A DNA stretch of 64,000 nucleotides from Chitinophaga sp. YR627 (GCF_900114995.1 NZ_FOUX01000004.1:186001-250000); one strand, 5' to 3'; positions 8,487-18,209 are shown, counted from the first letter of the stretch. Program-made: numbers and translations. Notes: a model not told the origin generated them from the sequence alone.

Positions 8487-9824
8487 TTAGATAAAGAGGT
8501 TTAATATCAGACAGCCGATCAGTCCTACAACAGAGACAATTGTCTCCATCACTGACCAGGTCTTGAAAGTATCTTTCACTGACAAATTAAAATATTCCTT
8601 GAACATCCAGAATCCACCGTCATTCACGTGCGAGAACATCAGACTGCCTGCGCCGGTGGCCAGTACCATCAGACTCGGATGCACAGAAGTTCCCGCCACC
8701 AGTGGAGCCACAATACCAGCTGTGGTCAGTCCGGCAACAGTCGCCGAGCCTACACTCACACGTATCAGGGCTGCAATACTCCACGCCAGGATCAGCGGGT
8801 TCATATGCATTCCCTGTAAACTATCTGTAATAACCTGACTCACTTTACTATCCAGCAGCATCTGTGTCAGCGCACCGGAACCTCCAATGATCAGGATGAT
8901 CACAGACACATCCCGGATGGCGTCTTCCATAATGCCCATCACTTTTTTCACCGGTAATCCACGACGAAGACCCAGTACGTAGGCGCCATTCAATACCGCC
9001 AGCAACATCACGATCACCGGATCGCCCAGCCAGGTGGTGATCTGCCACAGGAAAGTACCAGGCGCGGCGCCCAGTTTCAGCAACGATGTGCCCGCAAGCA
9101 GCAATACCGGCAGCAATGCTGCCACAATACTCGTGCCCATAGAAGGCAACTGATCTTCCGGCATCGGTGCAACAGTGAATAACTGTGCCGGCTCCTGTGT
9201 ATAATGCTTCAGAAAGCGGGTGAATACCGGACCCGCCAGTACAATGGCAGGAATGGCCACAATCAGCCCGTATATAAGCGTTAATCCCATATTTGCATGG
9301 AATGTACCTACCAATGCCGTAGGCGAAGGATGGGGCGGTAAATAGCCATGTGTCACCGACAGGGAAGCCAGCATAGGAATACCCAGATAAACAGTCGGTA
9401 GTTTCGTTCTGGCAGCCACCGTAAAAATGAGCGGGACCATCAGTACAAAACCAATATTGTAGAATAAGGGAATCCCCACGATAAAGCCCGTCAGCATCAA
9501 AGACCACTGCACATACTTTCTGCCGAACACATGCATCAGACCGTTAGCAATACGCTGTGCCGCGCCGCTCTCAGCCACCAGTTTACCCAGCATACTACCA
9601 AATACAATGATGATCACCAGCGAACCGAGTGTCTTCCCGATCCCTGTTTGAATAGATTGGGTGATCTCTGCAATTGACATTCGCTCTTCCGGTACTCTGA
9701 CCATGTTCAGGGCCAATCCCATAAAGAGACAGACAATCAGAAAAGCAATAAATGTGTTTAACCGGAAATAAGCTACCAGTAACACCAGCAGCAGGATGGA
9801 AACAAATACTACTAATAAAGCCAT
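8487..9824 (-). CDS. GntP-family proton symporter (gluconate or D-serine type)
   Basis: The 445-residue, very hydrophobic protein has about 12 membrane spans and clear GntP-family features: GYLPPHPSPTALVG in the middle, IIVFGSMLGKL early on and SHVNDGGFW near the end. The family includes gluconate carriers and the E. coli D-serine permease DsdX. With RidA, a D-threonine aldolase/D-serine dehydratase-like enzyme and an M19 dipeptidase following in the same direction with gaps of 10-20 bp, a D-amino acid substrate is more likely here than gluconate. No gluconate kinase is nearby. Substrate assignment is inference from context. Confidence 0.93.
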   Translation of the reverse strand: MALLVVFVSILLLVLLVAYFRLNTFIAFLIVCLFMGLALNMVRVPEERMSIAEITQSIQTGIGKTLGSLVIIIVFGSMLGKLVAESGAAQRIANGLMHVFGRKYVQWSLMLTGFIVGIPLFYNIGFVLMVPLIFTVAARTKLPTVYLGIPMLASLSVTHGYLPPHPSPTALVGTFHANMGLTLIYGLIVAIPAIVLAGPVFTRFLKHYTQEPAQLFTVAPMPEDQLPSMGTSIVAALLPVLLLAGTSLLKLGAAPGTFLWQITTWLGDPVIVMLLAVLNGAYVLGLRRGLPVKKVMGIMEDAIRDVSVIILIIGGSGALTQMLLDSKVSQVITDSLQGMHMNPLILAWSIAALIRVSVGSATVAGLTTAGIVAPLVAGTSVHPSLMVLATGAGSLMFSHVNDGGFWMFKEYFNLSVKDTFKTWSVMETIVSVVGLIGCLILNLFI

Positions 9825-9855
9825 GAATGTTCAGATGTTGGCGTGTGCCTGTTAA

Positions 9856-11127
9856 TTATTCGTAACGCAATGCAACTATCGGATCCAGACGTGACGCCTT
9901 GATGGCCGGATAAATACCTGATATCAGCCCTACAGCCGCACAGATAAATATCCCTGTCGTTATCCATAACCACGGAACTATAAAGCTGGATCCTGTTAAT
10001 AATGATACGAGGTTACCCACCAGCATACCGAGTATGACACCCAGTACGCCTCCCAGTAAACTGATAATGATGGACTCGTATACAAACTGCTGACGGATCA
10101 CCTTACTGGTTGCTCCCAGTGCTTTGTTAACACCTATCTCACGTGTACGTTCCGCTACTGATACCAGCATGATATTGGTCAGACCGATCGCCGATCCGAA
10201 CAAGGTAATAGCGCCGATCAGCACAGCCGCAAACACCACATAACTCAGTGTACCGAACAGCATCTCTGCAATGCTGTCGCTTTTATTAATGTAAAAATTT
10301 TCTTCTTCATTCAATGTCAGCCGACGAACCACCCTGAACAGTCCCGTCGCCTCCCCGATCGCCGCATCCATCTTTGTGATATCCTTTACCGAAATACCGA
10401 TATTATAAGATGCACTGGGACGATCAAATACTCTGCGTGTATTATTCACCGTTGTGATCACCACATTATCTGCACTCATGAAACCACTGTTCCCTTTAGG
10501 TGCCATCACACCCACCACACGATAACGTACATTTCCCACACGGATCGAACTATTGACAACATTCTTCAGATTATCGCCAAACAGCTTCTTCGCAACATCC
10601 ATACCCAGTATCGCCACATTTCTGCCTGATTCCACATCCAGCTGATTCAGGTTGCGTCCCTCCCGCAAAGTATAATTGGATAACTGAAGATAACTTTCAT
10701 CGCCGCCCATCACACGCACATTCGGATTCGTCTTCTTATCATTCTTATACACCGTCGCATTCCCTGTTGCATTTGTAGACACACTCACTGTAGCAGGAAA
10801 GGCATACTTCCGTTTGAAGTCCATTGCCTCTTTATAGGTAATAGGAATATTACTGTTAGAGGTTTTTACCTTCGTCTTCTTGCTTCCCTTGGTTGCACCG
10901 CCGCCGCCGCCGATACGTATCTTCAGCGCCCTGCTCTGGATATTGAAGCTGTTGGCTCCCATATTCGCAAAACTGCTGTAGATACTGCTTTTCATACTGT
11001 CAATGGCCGTAAAAATGCCCACCAGGGCCATAATACCAAAACCAATGATAGCAATAGTAAGCCCTGCGCGCAAACGATTGCCGCTAACAGAGCGAAAGGC
11101 GAGGGAAAATGTGTCACGGAACTGCAT
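9856..11127 (-). CDS. ABC transporter permease, MacB/FtsX type
   Basis: The 423-residue product has an N-terminal membrane anchor, a large periplasmic MacB_PCD-type domain (about residues 40-270, with a glycine run near residue 75) and three C-terminal spans with the FtsX signature GLTNIMLVSVAERTREIGV. Such permeases drive mechanotransmission for lipoprotein release, efflux or signalling, not small-molecule import. No ATP-binding subunit gene is adjacent, so the partner must be encoded elsewhere. It lies 31 bp upstream of the GntP-family gene and could be transcribed with it, although a functional link is not obvious. Divergent from the LacI regulator across 55 bp. Confidence 0.92.
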   Translation of the reverse strand: MQFRDTFSLAFRSVSGNRLRAGLTIAIIGFGIMALVGIFTAIDSMKSSIYSSFANMGANSFNIQSRALKIRIGGGGGATKGSKKTKVKTSNSNIPITYKEAMDFKRKYAFPATVSVSTNATGNATVYKNDKKTNPNVRVMGGDESYLQLSNYTLREGRNLNQLDVESGRNVAILGMDVAKKLFGDNLKNVVNSSIRVGNVRYRVVGVMAPKGNSGFMSADNVVITTVNNTRRVFDRPSASYNIGISVKDITKMDAAIGEATGLFRVVRRLTLNEEENFYINKSDSIAEMLFGTLSYVVFAAVLIGAITLFGSAIGLTNIMLVSVAERTREIGVNKALGATSKVIRQQFVYESIIISLLGGVLGVILGMLVGNLVSLLTGSSFIVPWLWITTGIFICAAVGLISGIYPAIKASRLDPIVALRYE

Positions 11128-11182
11128 GATTTAAAGTTAATAAAAAGTTTTTTTCCGCTACTTTTATTATATAAATGGCCTG

Positions 11183-12196
11183 ATGCCCAATCCACCGACT
11201 ATAAAAGAAATCGCCAAAAGGCTCAACCTGGCCACCTCCACTGTATCCAGGGCTTTGCACAATCATCCGCGTATCGGCTTGAAAACCAGGATGCAGGTGC
11301 AGGCGCTCGCCCGGGAACTGCAATATGAGCCCAATCAGACCGCCATTTTCTTCCAGCAGAAAAAAACCTTTACCCTGGGTATTGTACTTCCTGAATTGTC
11401 GGAAGCCTTCTTCTCCGCAGCCATCAGCGGTATAGAAGATACTGCCAATAAAAGCAATTACATGGTGCTGCTGGGTCAGTCGCATGATGACACAGCAAGA
11501 GAACAGAAGATTGTGGAAATCATGAAAAATCACCGGGTAGACGGACTACTGGTTTCCCTGGCCAAGAATACCGTACAATACGCACATTTTGAAATGCTGC
11601 GTAAGTATAATATCCCTGTGGTGTTCTTTGACCGTATTCCCGATATGAAAGATATCCACTATGTCGCTTCGAATATGGAATCAGGCACCGTCCAGGCTGT
11701 CTCGTTATTACTACAGCAGGGACACCGGGTCATCGGTATGATCAACGGACCTGAAAAGCTGATCGCCAGCCGGCAGCGTACAACAGGTTACCAGAAAGCG
11801 ATGCAACAGCAACGCCTGAAATATGACGCCACCCTCAACATACACAGCGACCTTACAAAAGAAGGCACCCGTCAGGCCATGCAGCAGCTACTCTCCCACA
11901 AAAGGAAAATAACAGCCGTAGTAGCCTTTAATGACTACGTCTCACAGGATGCAGTACAATATGCTGCCGAACGGGGCATACAGATCAATAAAGACATCTG
12001 TTTCGTCAGTTATGCCAATCTGCCACTGAGTAGTTATATGGCATATCCTCCCCTCGCCTCTGTCGAACAATACCCCTATCTCCAGGGCCAGAAGGCCACG
12101 GAAATACTCCTTGACCTCCTCTCCGGTAAACTGGCGCCGGATGCTTATCAGCAGGTCATCATCGACTCACGGCTGGTCATTGCACCGAAGAAGTAA
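11183..12196 (+). CDS. LacI-family transcriptional regulator
   Basis: The 337-residue protein has the N-terminal LacI helix-turn-helix and hinge helix (TIKEIAKRLNLATSTVSRAL, residues ~4-23), then a periplasmic-binding-protein-like sensor domain (TLGIVLPELSEAFFSAAISG onwards) and a C-terminal KATEILLDLLSG. It should bind a sugar or nucleotide-like effector and repress nearby genes. A PurR-like half-palindrome lies 6 bp after its stop codon, in front of the sugar kinase-like gene, which makes that gene the best candidate target. Regulation of the divergent minus-strand operon is also possible, but no operator was seen in the 55-bp divergent gap. Confidence 0.95.
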   Translation: MPNPPTIKEIAKRLNLATSTVSRALHNHPRIGLKTRMQVQALARELQYEPNQTAIFFQQKKTFTLGIVLPELSEAFFSAAISGIEDTANKSNYMVLLGQSHDDTAREQKIVEIMKNHRVDGLLVSLAKNTVQYAHFEMLRKYNIPVVFFDRIPDMKDIHYVASNMESGTVQAVSLLLQQGHRVIGMINGPEKLIASRQRTTGYQKAMQQQRLKYDATLNIHSDLTKEGTRQAMQQLLSHKRKITAVVAFNDYVSQDAVQYAAERGIQINKDICFVSYANLPLSSYMAYPPLASVEQYPYLQGQKATEILLDLLSGKLAPDAYQQVIIDSRLVIAPKK

Positions 12197-12202
12197 AAAT
12201 TT

Positions 12203-12218
12203 GCGCAACCGTTTGTCC
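12203..12218 (+). promoter_or_regulatory. Probable LacI/PurR-type operator upstream of the kinase gene
   Basis: GCGCAACCGTTTGTCC is an imperfect palindrome centred on CG with core CGCAAnCGTTTG. It matches 11 of 16 positions of the E. coli PurR box ACGCAAACGTTTGCGT. It lies between a LacI-family gene and the gene that follows 26 bp later. Confidence 0.55.
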
Positions 12219-12243
12219 AGCTGTTCTCTCAATTCTTATCACT

Positions 12244-13323
12244 ATGTTTGATACACAGCAACTTTATCAACCAGCAATGCAGGATATACTGGCAGCTTAT
12301 GGATTATCAATGGCCGAATGCCATATTCAGCCATTCGGCAGTGGCCTTATCAATGCCACCTGGAAGATCTCTGTGAGCGATCGTCACTACATTCTGCAAC
12401 GCATTAATCATAGCGTATTTAAGCAACCGGCATTGATCGCTGATAACATCAGCGCTATCGGCCGCTACCTGGATACACATCATCCGGATTATTTCTTTGT
12501 ACAGCCAGTACGCACCATTGATGGACAGGAAATGTACATCACGGCAGCAGGAGACTATTTCCGTATGCAACCGTTTGTAGCGGATTCGCGCAGCTATGAT
12601 GTGGTGGATAATGCACAACTGGCATTTGAAGCAGCCAGACAGTTCGGTCGCTTTACAAAACTGTTGTCAGGCATTGATATCAACACGATGCAATACCCGC
12701 TGCCTGATTTTCATAATCTGACCCTGCGTTATCAACAGTTTGAACTGGCCGTACAACAAGGCAATGCAGAAAGAATAGCAGAAGCTGCCGCAGATATTGA
12801 TACGATCCGCAACTATCAGTATCTCTCTGAGACATTTAAAGCCATACAACAGCATCCCGGTTTCAAAATACGGGTGATGCATCATGATACGAAGATCAGT
12901 AATGTCTTGTTTGATAAATCAGATAAAGGGATCTGTGTGATCGATCTGGATACAGTGATGCCGGGATATTTCATCAGTGATTTCGGAGATATGATGCGTA
13001 CTTATCTGTCTCCTGTCAGTGAAGAAGAAACAGATTTCAGCAAAGTGCAGGTAAGAATGGATTATTACCGGGCCATTGTACAGGGATATCTGAGCGAGAT
13101 GAAGGATGCACTCAGCGAGGCCGAAAAAGCACACCTGGTCTATGCAGGACAATTCCTAGTGTATATGCAGGCCCTCCGTTTTCTGACGGATTACTTCAAC
13201 AATGATAGTTACTACGGCGCAAAATATGAACGACATAATCTCCTGCGGGCGCGTAATCAGCTTACACTCCTCAACGGTATCACGCAGCAGGAACAAACGC
13301 TTTCTTTAGTGGCAGCAGACTAG
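12244..13323 (+). CDS. Aminoglycoside phosphotransferase-fold sugar kinase, N-acetylhexosamine 1-kinase-like
   Basis: The 359-residue protein has the APH kinase fold: a glycine-rich start (FGSGLINATWKI), a nucleotide-site lysine-like region (YILQRINHSVF), the catalytic loop MHHDTKISNVLFD and the metal-binding VIDLDTVMPG. The catalytic loop and the LDTVMPG phrase resemble NahK, which phosphorylates N-acetylglucosamine or N-acetylgalactosamine at C1 in mucin and chitin sugar salvage. A Chitinophaga-like lifestyle would suit amino-sugar use, but the substrate is inference. It follows a LacI regulator and operator and is probably induced by the sugar. Confidence 0.85.
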   Translation: MFDTQQLYQPAMQDILAAYGLSMAECHIQPFGSGLINATWKISVSDRHYILQRINHSVFKQPALIADNISAIGRYLDTHHPDYFFVQPVRTIDGQEMYITAAGDYFRMQPFVADSRSYDVVDNAQLAFEAARQFGRFTKLLSGIDINTMQYPLPDFHNLTLRYQQFELAVQQGNAERIAEAAADIDTIRNYQYLSETFKAIQQHPGFKIRVMHHDTKISNVLFDKSDKGICVIDLDTVMPGYFISDFGDMMRTYLSPVSEEETDFSKVQVRMDYYRAIVQGYLSEMKDALSEAEKAHLVYAGQFLVYMQALRFLTDYFNNDSYYGAKYERHNLLRARNQLTLLNGITQQEQTLSLVAAD

Positions 13324-13356
13324 CTGTCACAACGCTTGAAAAGCAGCACCAACACA

Positions 13357-13389
13357 CCAAAAAAAATACCGGCCAATTGGCCGGTATTT
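13357..13389 (-). terminator. Strong bidirectional terminator between the kinase gene and the nuo operon
   Basis: A perfect 11-bp stem (13364-13374 with 13379-13389) has an AATT loop. On the minus strand it runs into eight T residues, so it mainly ends the nuo operon. On the plus strand the T tract is short. Confidence 0.9.
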
Positions 13390-13412
13390 CCGTTTTATGT
13401 TAAGCTTACCGA

Positions 13413-14786
13413 TTAGATAAACTGTAATAATAATCCAGGGAAAATACCAAGCAGGATCACGATCGCTGCGGTAATGATCAGCATCAGTTTAAAACTACCA
13501 CTGATCTCTGCTGTTTCAGCTTCGCCCTGTTTGAAGTACATAGCGATGATCACGCGGAAATAGTAGTAAGCACTGATAGCCGCACAGATCACAGCAATGA
13601 TCACCAGCCATAACAGGTTACCCTGTTGAACAGCTGCTGCCAGTACAAAGTATTTAGCGAAGAAACCTGCTGTCAGCGGGATACCTGCCAGTGAACATAC
13701 AAAGATAGTTGTGGTGATCGCCAGTACCGGTTGTGTACGTGCCAGTCCGTTGAAACCATCAAATGTATAATCTTTCAGCTTGATCATTACAGCGAAGATA
13801 CCGATGGTTGCTACGCTATAAGCTGCCGCATACAGGATGATACCCTGTGTAGCGAAAGTGTTCATAGAGATAACCGCCAGCAGCATGAAACCTGCCTGCG
13901 CAATACTGGAGTAAGCCAGCATACGTTTAACGCTTTGCTGGAATACAGCGGTAAAGTTACCGATGATCAGCGTAGCAGCCGTAATGATTGCCAGTAGTAA
14001 CTGCCAGTCAGCTGTCAGTCTTTCACCTACAAACGCACCATGGAACACTCTGATAAAAGCGATGAAACCACCTGCTTTTACTACTGTAGCCATGAAAGAA
14101 GTGAACACGGTAGGAGAACCGTCATACACGTCAGGCGTCCAGAAGTGGAAAGGCGCCGCTGATACTTTGAAAGATAATGCGAATGCCATCAGGATAATAC
14201 CGCACAATGCCAGTGTATTCACTTTACCTGCACCCAGGCCCAGTTCAGCTACATTGAAAGTACCGGTAGCTCCGTAGATCAGTGCAATACCCATCAGCAG
14301 GATACCGGTAGAGAAAGAGCCCATCAGGAAGTACTTCAGGGAAGCCTCTGTGCTTTTAGGCGTTTTCTTATCAGCACCAGCCAGTATATACTGTGGAATA
14401 GACATAATTTCTATTGCCAGGAAGAGTATTAATAAGCTGCTGAAAGTAGAAACCAGTGTGATACCAGACAGAATGAAGAAGATCAGGGCGAAATAGTCTG
14501 AAACGTGTTCGCCTACTTTTTCAAAAGCACTGCCTGATAATAAGAAATAGATCAGTGTACTACCCAATGCGATCGCATTGAACAGGATACTGAAGTGGCT
14601 GATGGTGATCATGCCATATAAGGTACGCTCGCCTGCTCCAATGGTAGATAACTCCGCCAGGTTGGCTGCAAATGAGATCAGCAGTACAACGATGGCTACA
14701 AATTTTATGCGCTGCTTATTACCGATAAATAAACCCGCAAACATCATTACAACGCCCGATAAAGCAGTAGATATTAATGCATTCAT
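13413..14786 (-). CDS. nuoN: NADH-quinone oxidoreductase subunit N
   Basis: NuoN is one of three antiporter-like proton channels in the membrane arm of complex I. The 457-residue protein has about 14 spans. Key features are the glutamate in FLAIEIMSIPQYILAG (TM5) and lysines in SLKYFLMGS and VKRMLAYSSIAQAG, which form the half-channels. It is the last gene of the operon, ending about 24 bp before the terminator and starting 27 bp after nuoM. Confidence 0.97.
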   Translation of the reverse strand: MNALISTALSGVVMMFAGLFIGNKQRIKFVAIVVLLISFAANLAELSTIGAGERTLYGMITISHFSILFNAIALGSTLIYFLLSGSAFEKVGEHVSDYFALIFFILSGITLVSTFSSLLILFLAIEIMSIPQYILAGADKKTPKSTEASLKYFLMGSFSTGILLMGIALIYGATGTFNVAELGLGAGKVNTLALCGIILMAFALSFKVSAAPFHFWTPDVYDGSPTVFTSFMATVVKAGGFIAFIRVFHGAFVGERLTADWQLLLAIITAATLIIGNFTAVFQQSVKRMLAYSSIAQAGFMLLAVISMNTFATQGIILYAAAYSVATIGIFAVMIKLKDYTFDGFNGLARTQPVLAITTTIFVCSLAGIPLTAGFFAKYFVLAAAVQQGNLLWLVIIAVICAAISAYYYFRVIIAMYFKQGEAETAEISGSFKLMLIITAAIVILLGIFPGLLLQFI

Positions 14787-14813
14787 ATTCCTGTGTTACG
14801 AAAGAACAACTTT

Positions 14814-16250
14814 TTAATAAACCTTGTTAACCAATTCAGTAGTGCTGCTTACCAGCTCCAGCATAGGCTTCGGATAGAAACCCAGTACCAGGATGATACC
14901 TACGATGATGATCAGTACCAGCAACTCATTTCCTTTCAGATCAGTAGTTGTTTCAGTCAGCTGATTACTCTGTCCGAAGATTACCTTCTGCACCATGTTC
15001 AGCGTGTATACCGCCCCCAGGATGATACCCAGTCCGGCCACAGCCATGAACCAAACATTGTACTGGAACAGACCACTTAACATCAGGAACTCCCCGATGA
15101 AACCGTTGGTCAGTGGTAAAGCGATATTGGCAAGACTGATGGTTACGAGGAAGATGGCAATACCCGGTGCATACTGTGCAATACCACCCATCTCGTTCAG
15201 GTTCTTTATTTTCAGACGATTCTGGATGATCTCAACGATGATCCACAGACCGATGATGTTAATACCGTGGTTGAACATCTGCACCATCAGACCCTGTAAG
15301 CTCTGTTCATTGTTAGTGAAGATAGCTGCACTCATCAGACCGATGTGGGCGATGGAAGAGTAAGCGATCAGGCGTTTGATGTCTGACTGTACGATCGCGA
15401 TGCAGGATGCATAGATGATACCGATGATAGACAGTACGATCGCAACATCTGACCACATATAAGCGCCTTTCGGCAGTACAGGCAGTAACCAGCGAACAAC
15501 GCCGAAAAGACCCATTTTCACCATGATACCGGAAAGTACCATTGTAACAGGAGTCGGTGACTGTTCGTAAGTGTCAGGCTGCCAGGTGTGGAAAGGGAAG
15601 ATCGGCATCTTGATAGCAAATGCTACAAAGAACAGCCAGAACAACCAGGACTGGTCCTGTGGAGCAACAGCACCGCTTACAAAGCTCGCGTAGCTGAAAG
15701 AATGCTCCGGTGTTTGCAGGTAGATATAGATCAGACCTACCAGCATCAACAGGGAACCCGCAAAAGTGTATACAAAGAACTTAAATGTAACCGGAATACG
15801 TTTTTCGCCACCCCAGAGTGAGCAGAGGAAATACACCGGAATCAGTGCCAGTTCCCAGAAAACGTAGAACAACAACGCGTCGTACGCTGTGAACACTCCT
15901 ACCAGACCCGCCTGAGACAACAGCATCAGACCATAGAAACTGTTAGGGCGTTCGTATTCTCTGTTATAGATAACGATAAAGATCAGCAGAAAAGAGATCG
16001 CTGTCAGCAAACAAAGCATCAGGCCCATTCCATCCAGCCCTACACTAAACTGCGCGCCCAGCTGAGGAATCCAGTTTGCGGTCAGTTGCAACGCATCCGG
16101 TGCAGTCCTGAACTGGAACAAAGCAGCAACTGTTACTGCCAGCGAAGCCAGGGATGCCACCAAACCCAGCGCTTTAGGGCCAGACCCCTTCAGACCAAAC
16201 GTAACCAGGCCCGCAACTAAAGGAATCAATATGAGTAATACTGTCAACAT
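14814..16250 (-). CDS. nuoM: NADH-quinone oxidoreductase subunit M
   Basis: NuoM is an antiporter-like proton channel of complex I. The 478-residue protein contains the TM5 glutamate in FYVFWELALIPVYFL and the half-channel lysine region SDIKRLIAYSSIAHIGLM, with the PVTMVLSGIMVKMG helix between them. About 14 membrane spans. Length is normal. It lies between nuoL and nuoN with short gaps. Confidence 0.97.
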   Translation of the reverse strand: MLTVLLILIPLVAGLVTFGLKGSGPKALGLVASLASLAVTVAALFQFRTAPDALQLTANWIPQLGAQFSVGLDGMGLMLCLLTAISFLLIFIVIYNREYERPNSFYGLMLLSQAGLVGVFTAYDALLFYVFWELALIPVYFLCSLWGGEKRIPVTFKFFVYTFAGSLLMLVGLIYIYLQTPEHSFSYASFVSGAVAPQDQSWLFWLFFVAFAIKMPIFPFHTWQPDTYEQSPTPVTMVLSGIMVKMGLFGVVRWLLPVLPKGAYMWSDVAIVLSIIGIIYASCIAIVQSDIKRLIAYSSIAHIGLMSAAIFTNNEQSLQGLMVQMFNHGINIIGLWIIVEIIQNRLKIKNLNEMGGIAQYAPGIAIFLVTISLANIALPLTNGFIGEFLMLSGLFQYNVWFMAVAGLGIILGAVYTLNMVQKVIFGQSNQLTETTTDLKGNELLVLIIIVGIILVLGFYPKPMLELVSSTTELVNKVY

Positions 16251-16297
16251 AATTATATCTAAACTTGTCCTTTTTTAATGATGGTGCAGGTAGTATA

Positions 16298-18202
16298 TTA
16301 TTTCAGCAGGAAGCCTATCACAAATAAAACTACCATTCCAATTACCATAGCAAAAATGTAGAAGCCTACCTGGCCGCTCTGCAGCAGTCTTACCTGCTGA
16401 CTGCCCCAGTGTACGCCACGACCTACACCATTCACCAGACGGTCAATACCTGATTTTTCGATCGCCTCTTCAAAGAACCGGCTCAGCATCATCAGGGGTT
16501 TCACTATGATCGCATCGTATAACTCATCCACGTACCATTTGTTTTCCAGTACTTTGGCAATACCGGTACGAGGTTCTCCATTATCTTCATAATTGCGGTA
16601 CCAGCTGCGTGCAAAGAAGATCGTAATGATCACCAGCACAGAACTCAGTCCCATTAATAACCACTCAGTATTGTGTGTCAGATGCTCATGCTCATGTATG
16701 AATGGCGCAGAAGGCGCAAATACAGGAGCCAGATACTCTTTCAGAATACTGTGTGTACCGAATACTTCCGGTAAACCTACATAACCACCTACGATAGACA
16801 GTACCGCCAGAATGATCAGCGGGATAGTGATCGCCGCAGGACTTTCGTGCAGGTGATGTTCCTGTTCGTGTGTACCACGGAATTTACCACAGAAGGTGAT
16901 GTAGTATAAGCGGAACATATAGAACGCAGTCATCAGCGCAGTAAGGAGCGCGATACCATACATCAGCTTATTGGATATGAAAGTTTCAGCAAGGATTTCG
17001 TCTTTAGAGAAGAAACCTGACAGACCAGGAATACCGGCGATAGCCAGACAGCCGATCAGGAAAGTAGCGTGTGTAACAGGCATGTACTTTTTCAGTCCGC
17101 CCATCTTATTGATATTCTGCTCTCCGCCCATTGCGTGAATAACAGAACCAGAACCAAGGAACAGTAATGCTTTGAAGAATGCGTGCGTCATTACGTGAAA
17201 CACCGCTGTCGTATAAGCACCTACGCCAAGCGCAAGGAACATATAACCCAGCTGGCTCACAGTAGAGTAGGCAAGCACTTTCTTGATATCATCCTGTTTC
17301 AGCGCGATGGTAGCTGCCAGTACAGCGGTAGCCAGACCAATGATCGCTACTACTGTCTGAATACATGGCGCCAGGGTATATAAAATGTTGCTGCGTGCGA
17401 TCATATAGATACCAGCTGTTACCATCGTAGCAGCGTGGATCAGGGCAGATACCGGAGTAGGACCCGCCATCGCATCTGGCAACCAGGTGTATAAAGGCAG
17501 CTGAGCAGATTTACCGGCAGCACCTACAAACAGCAGGATGGCAATAGCCGGGATCACTTTGCTACCGGCACCCAGAGCCGCAGCTTTCTGAAATACTTCA
17601 GGGAAGGAAACACTACCAAAATGCACGATCATCGTGAAGATACCGAGCAGGAAACCAAGGTCACCGATACGGTTCATGATGAACGCCTTCTTGGCAGCAT
17701 TGTTATAGTTGGTGTTCTTGAACCAGAAGCCGATCAGGAGGTAGGAACAGAGACCTACACCTTCCCATCCGATGAACATCATCACATAGTTAGCGCCCAG
17801 TACAAGAATCAGCATGGAGAAAACGAAGAGGTTCAGGTAAGCGAAGTAACGCGCAAAACCCTCACTGCTTTCGTCATGCATATAAGAGGTAGAATAAATG
17901 TGGATCAGGGAACCGACACCGGTAATGATCAGCAAAAATAAAGCGCTCAGCTGGTCTACCTGGAATGCGAACGGAATATGCAGACTGCCCGCGGAAATAA
18001 AATCAAACAACGGTACTACCTGCGCCTGAAATCCCGGGGCTTTCACTTCCAGGAAGATCAGTAAGCTAATCACAAAGGCAGCTAATACAGCTCCGCTTCC
18101 TACTATACCCGCCAGTGATTTGGAGAGGTATCTTCTTCCCAATCCATTCACCAGGAATCCTAATAATGGTAAAAATGGTACCAGCCAAACTAGATGTATC
18201 AT
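16298..18202 (-). CDS. nuoL: NADH-quinone oxidoreductase subunit L
   Basis: NuoL is the distal proton channel of complex I and carries the long lateral helix that spans the membrane arm. The 634-residue protein has the TM5 glutamate in MFIGWEGVGLCSYLL, the conserved TPVSALIHAATMVTAGIYM helix and KKVLAYSTVSQLGYM. A C-terminal extension after residue ~500 corresponds to the lateral helix and final span. A heptamer-repeat array occupies the gap between this gene and nuoK. Confidence 0.97.
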   Translation of the reverse strand: MIHLVWLVPFLPLLGFLVNGLGRRYLSKSLAGIVGSGAVLAAFVISLLIFLEVKAPGFQAQVVPLFDFISAGSLHIPFAFQVDQLSALFLLIITGVGSLIHIYSTSYMHDESSEGFARYFAYLNLFVFSMLILVLGANYVMMFIGWEGVGLCSYLLIGFWFKNTNYNNAAKKAFIMNRIGDLGFLLGIFTMIVHFGSVSFPEVFQKAAALGAGSKVIPAIAILLFVGAAGKSAQLPLYTWLPDAMAGPTPVSALIHAATMVTAGIYMIARSNILYTLAPCIQTVVAIIGLATAVLAATIALKQDDIKKVLAYSTVSQLGYMFLALGVGAYTTAVFHVMTHAFFKALLFLGSGSVIHAMGGEQNINKMGGLKKYMPVTHATFLIGCLAIAGIPGLSGFFSKDEILAETFISNKLMYGIALLTALMTAFYMFRLYYITFCGKFRGTHEQEHHLHESPAAITIPLIILAVLSIVGGYVGLPEVFGTHSILKEYLAPVFAPSAPFIHEHEHLTHNTEWLLMGLSSVLVIITIFFARSWYRNYEDNGEPRTGIAKVLENKWYVDELYDAIIVKPLMMLSRFFEEAIEKSGIDRLVNGVGRGVHWGSQQVRLLQSGQVGFYIFAMVIGMVVLFVIGFLLK

Positions 18203-18209
18203 CTATTCA

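Noticed and set aside
8848..9507. 219-codon minus-strand frame in another phase of the GntP-family gene
   Set aside because: Runs in the same direction inside a strongly supported membrane transporter gene and is rich in Cys, Gly and His, typical of an out-of-phase reading.
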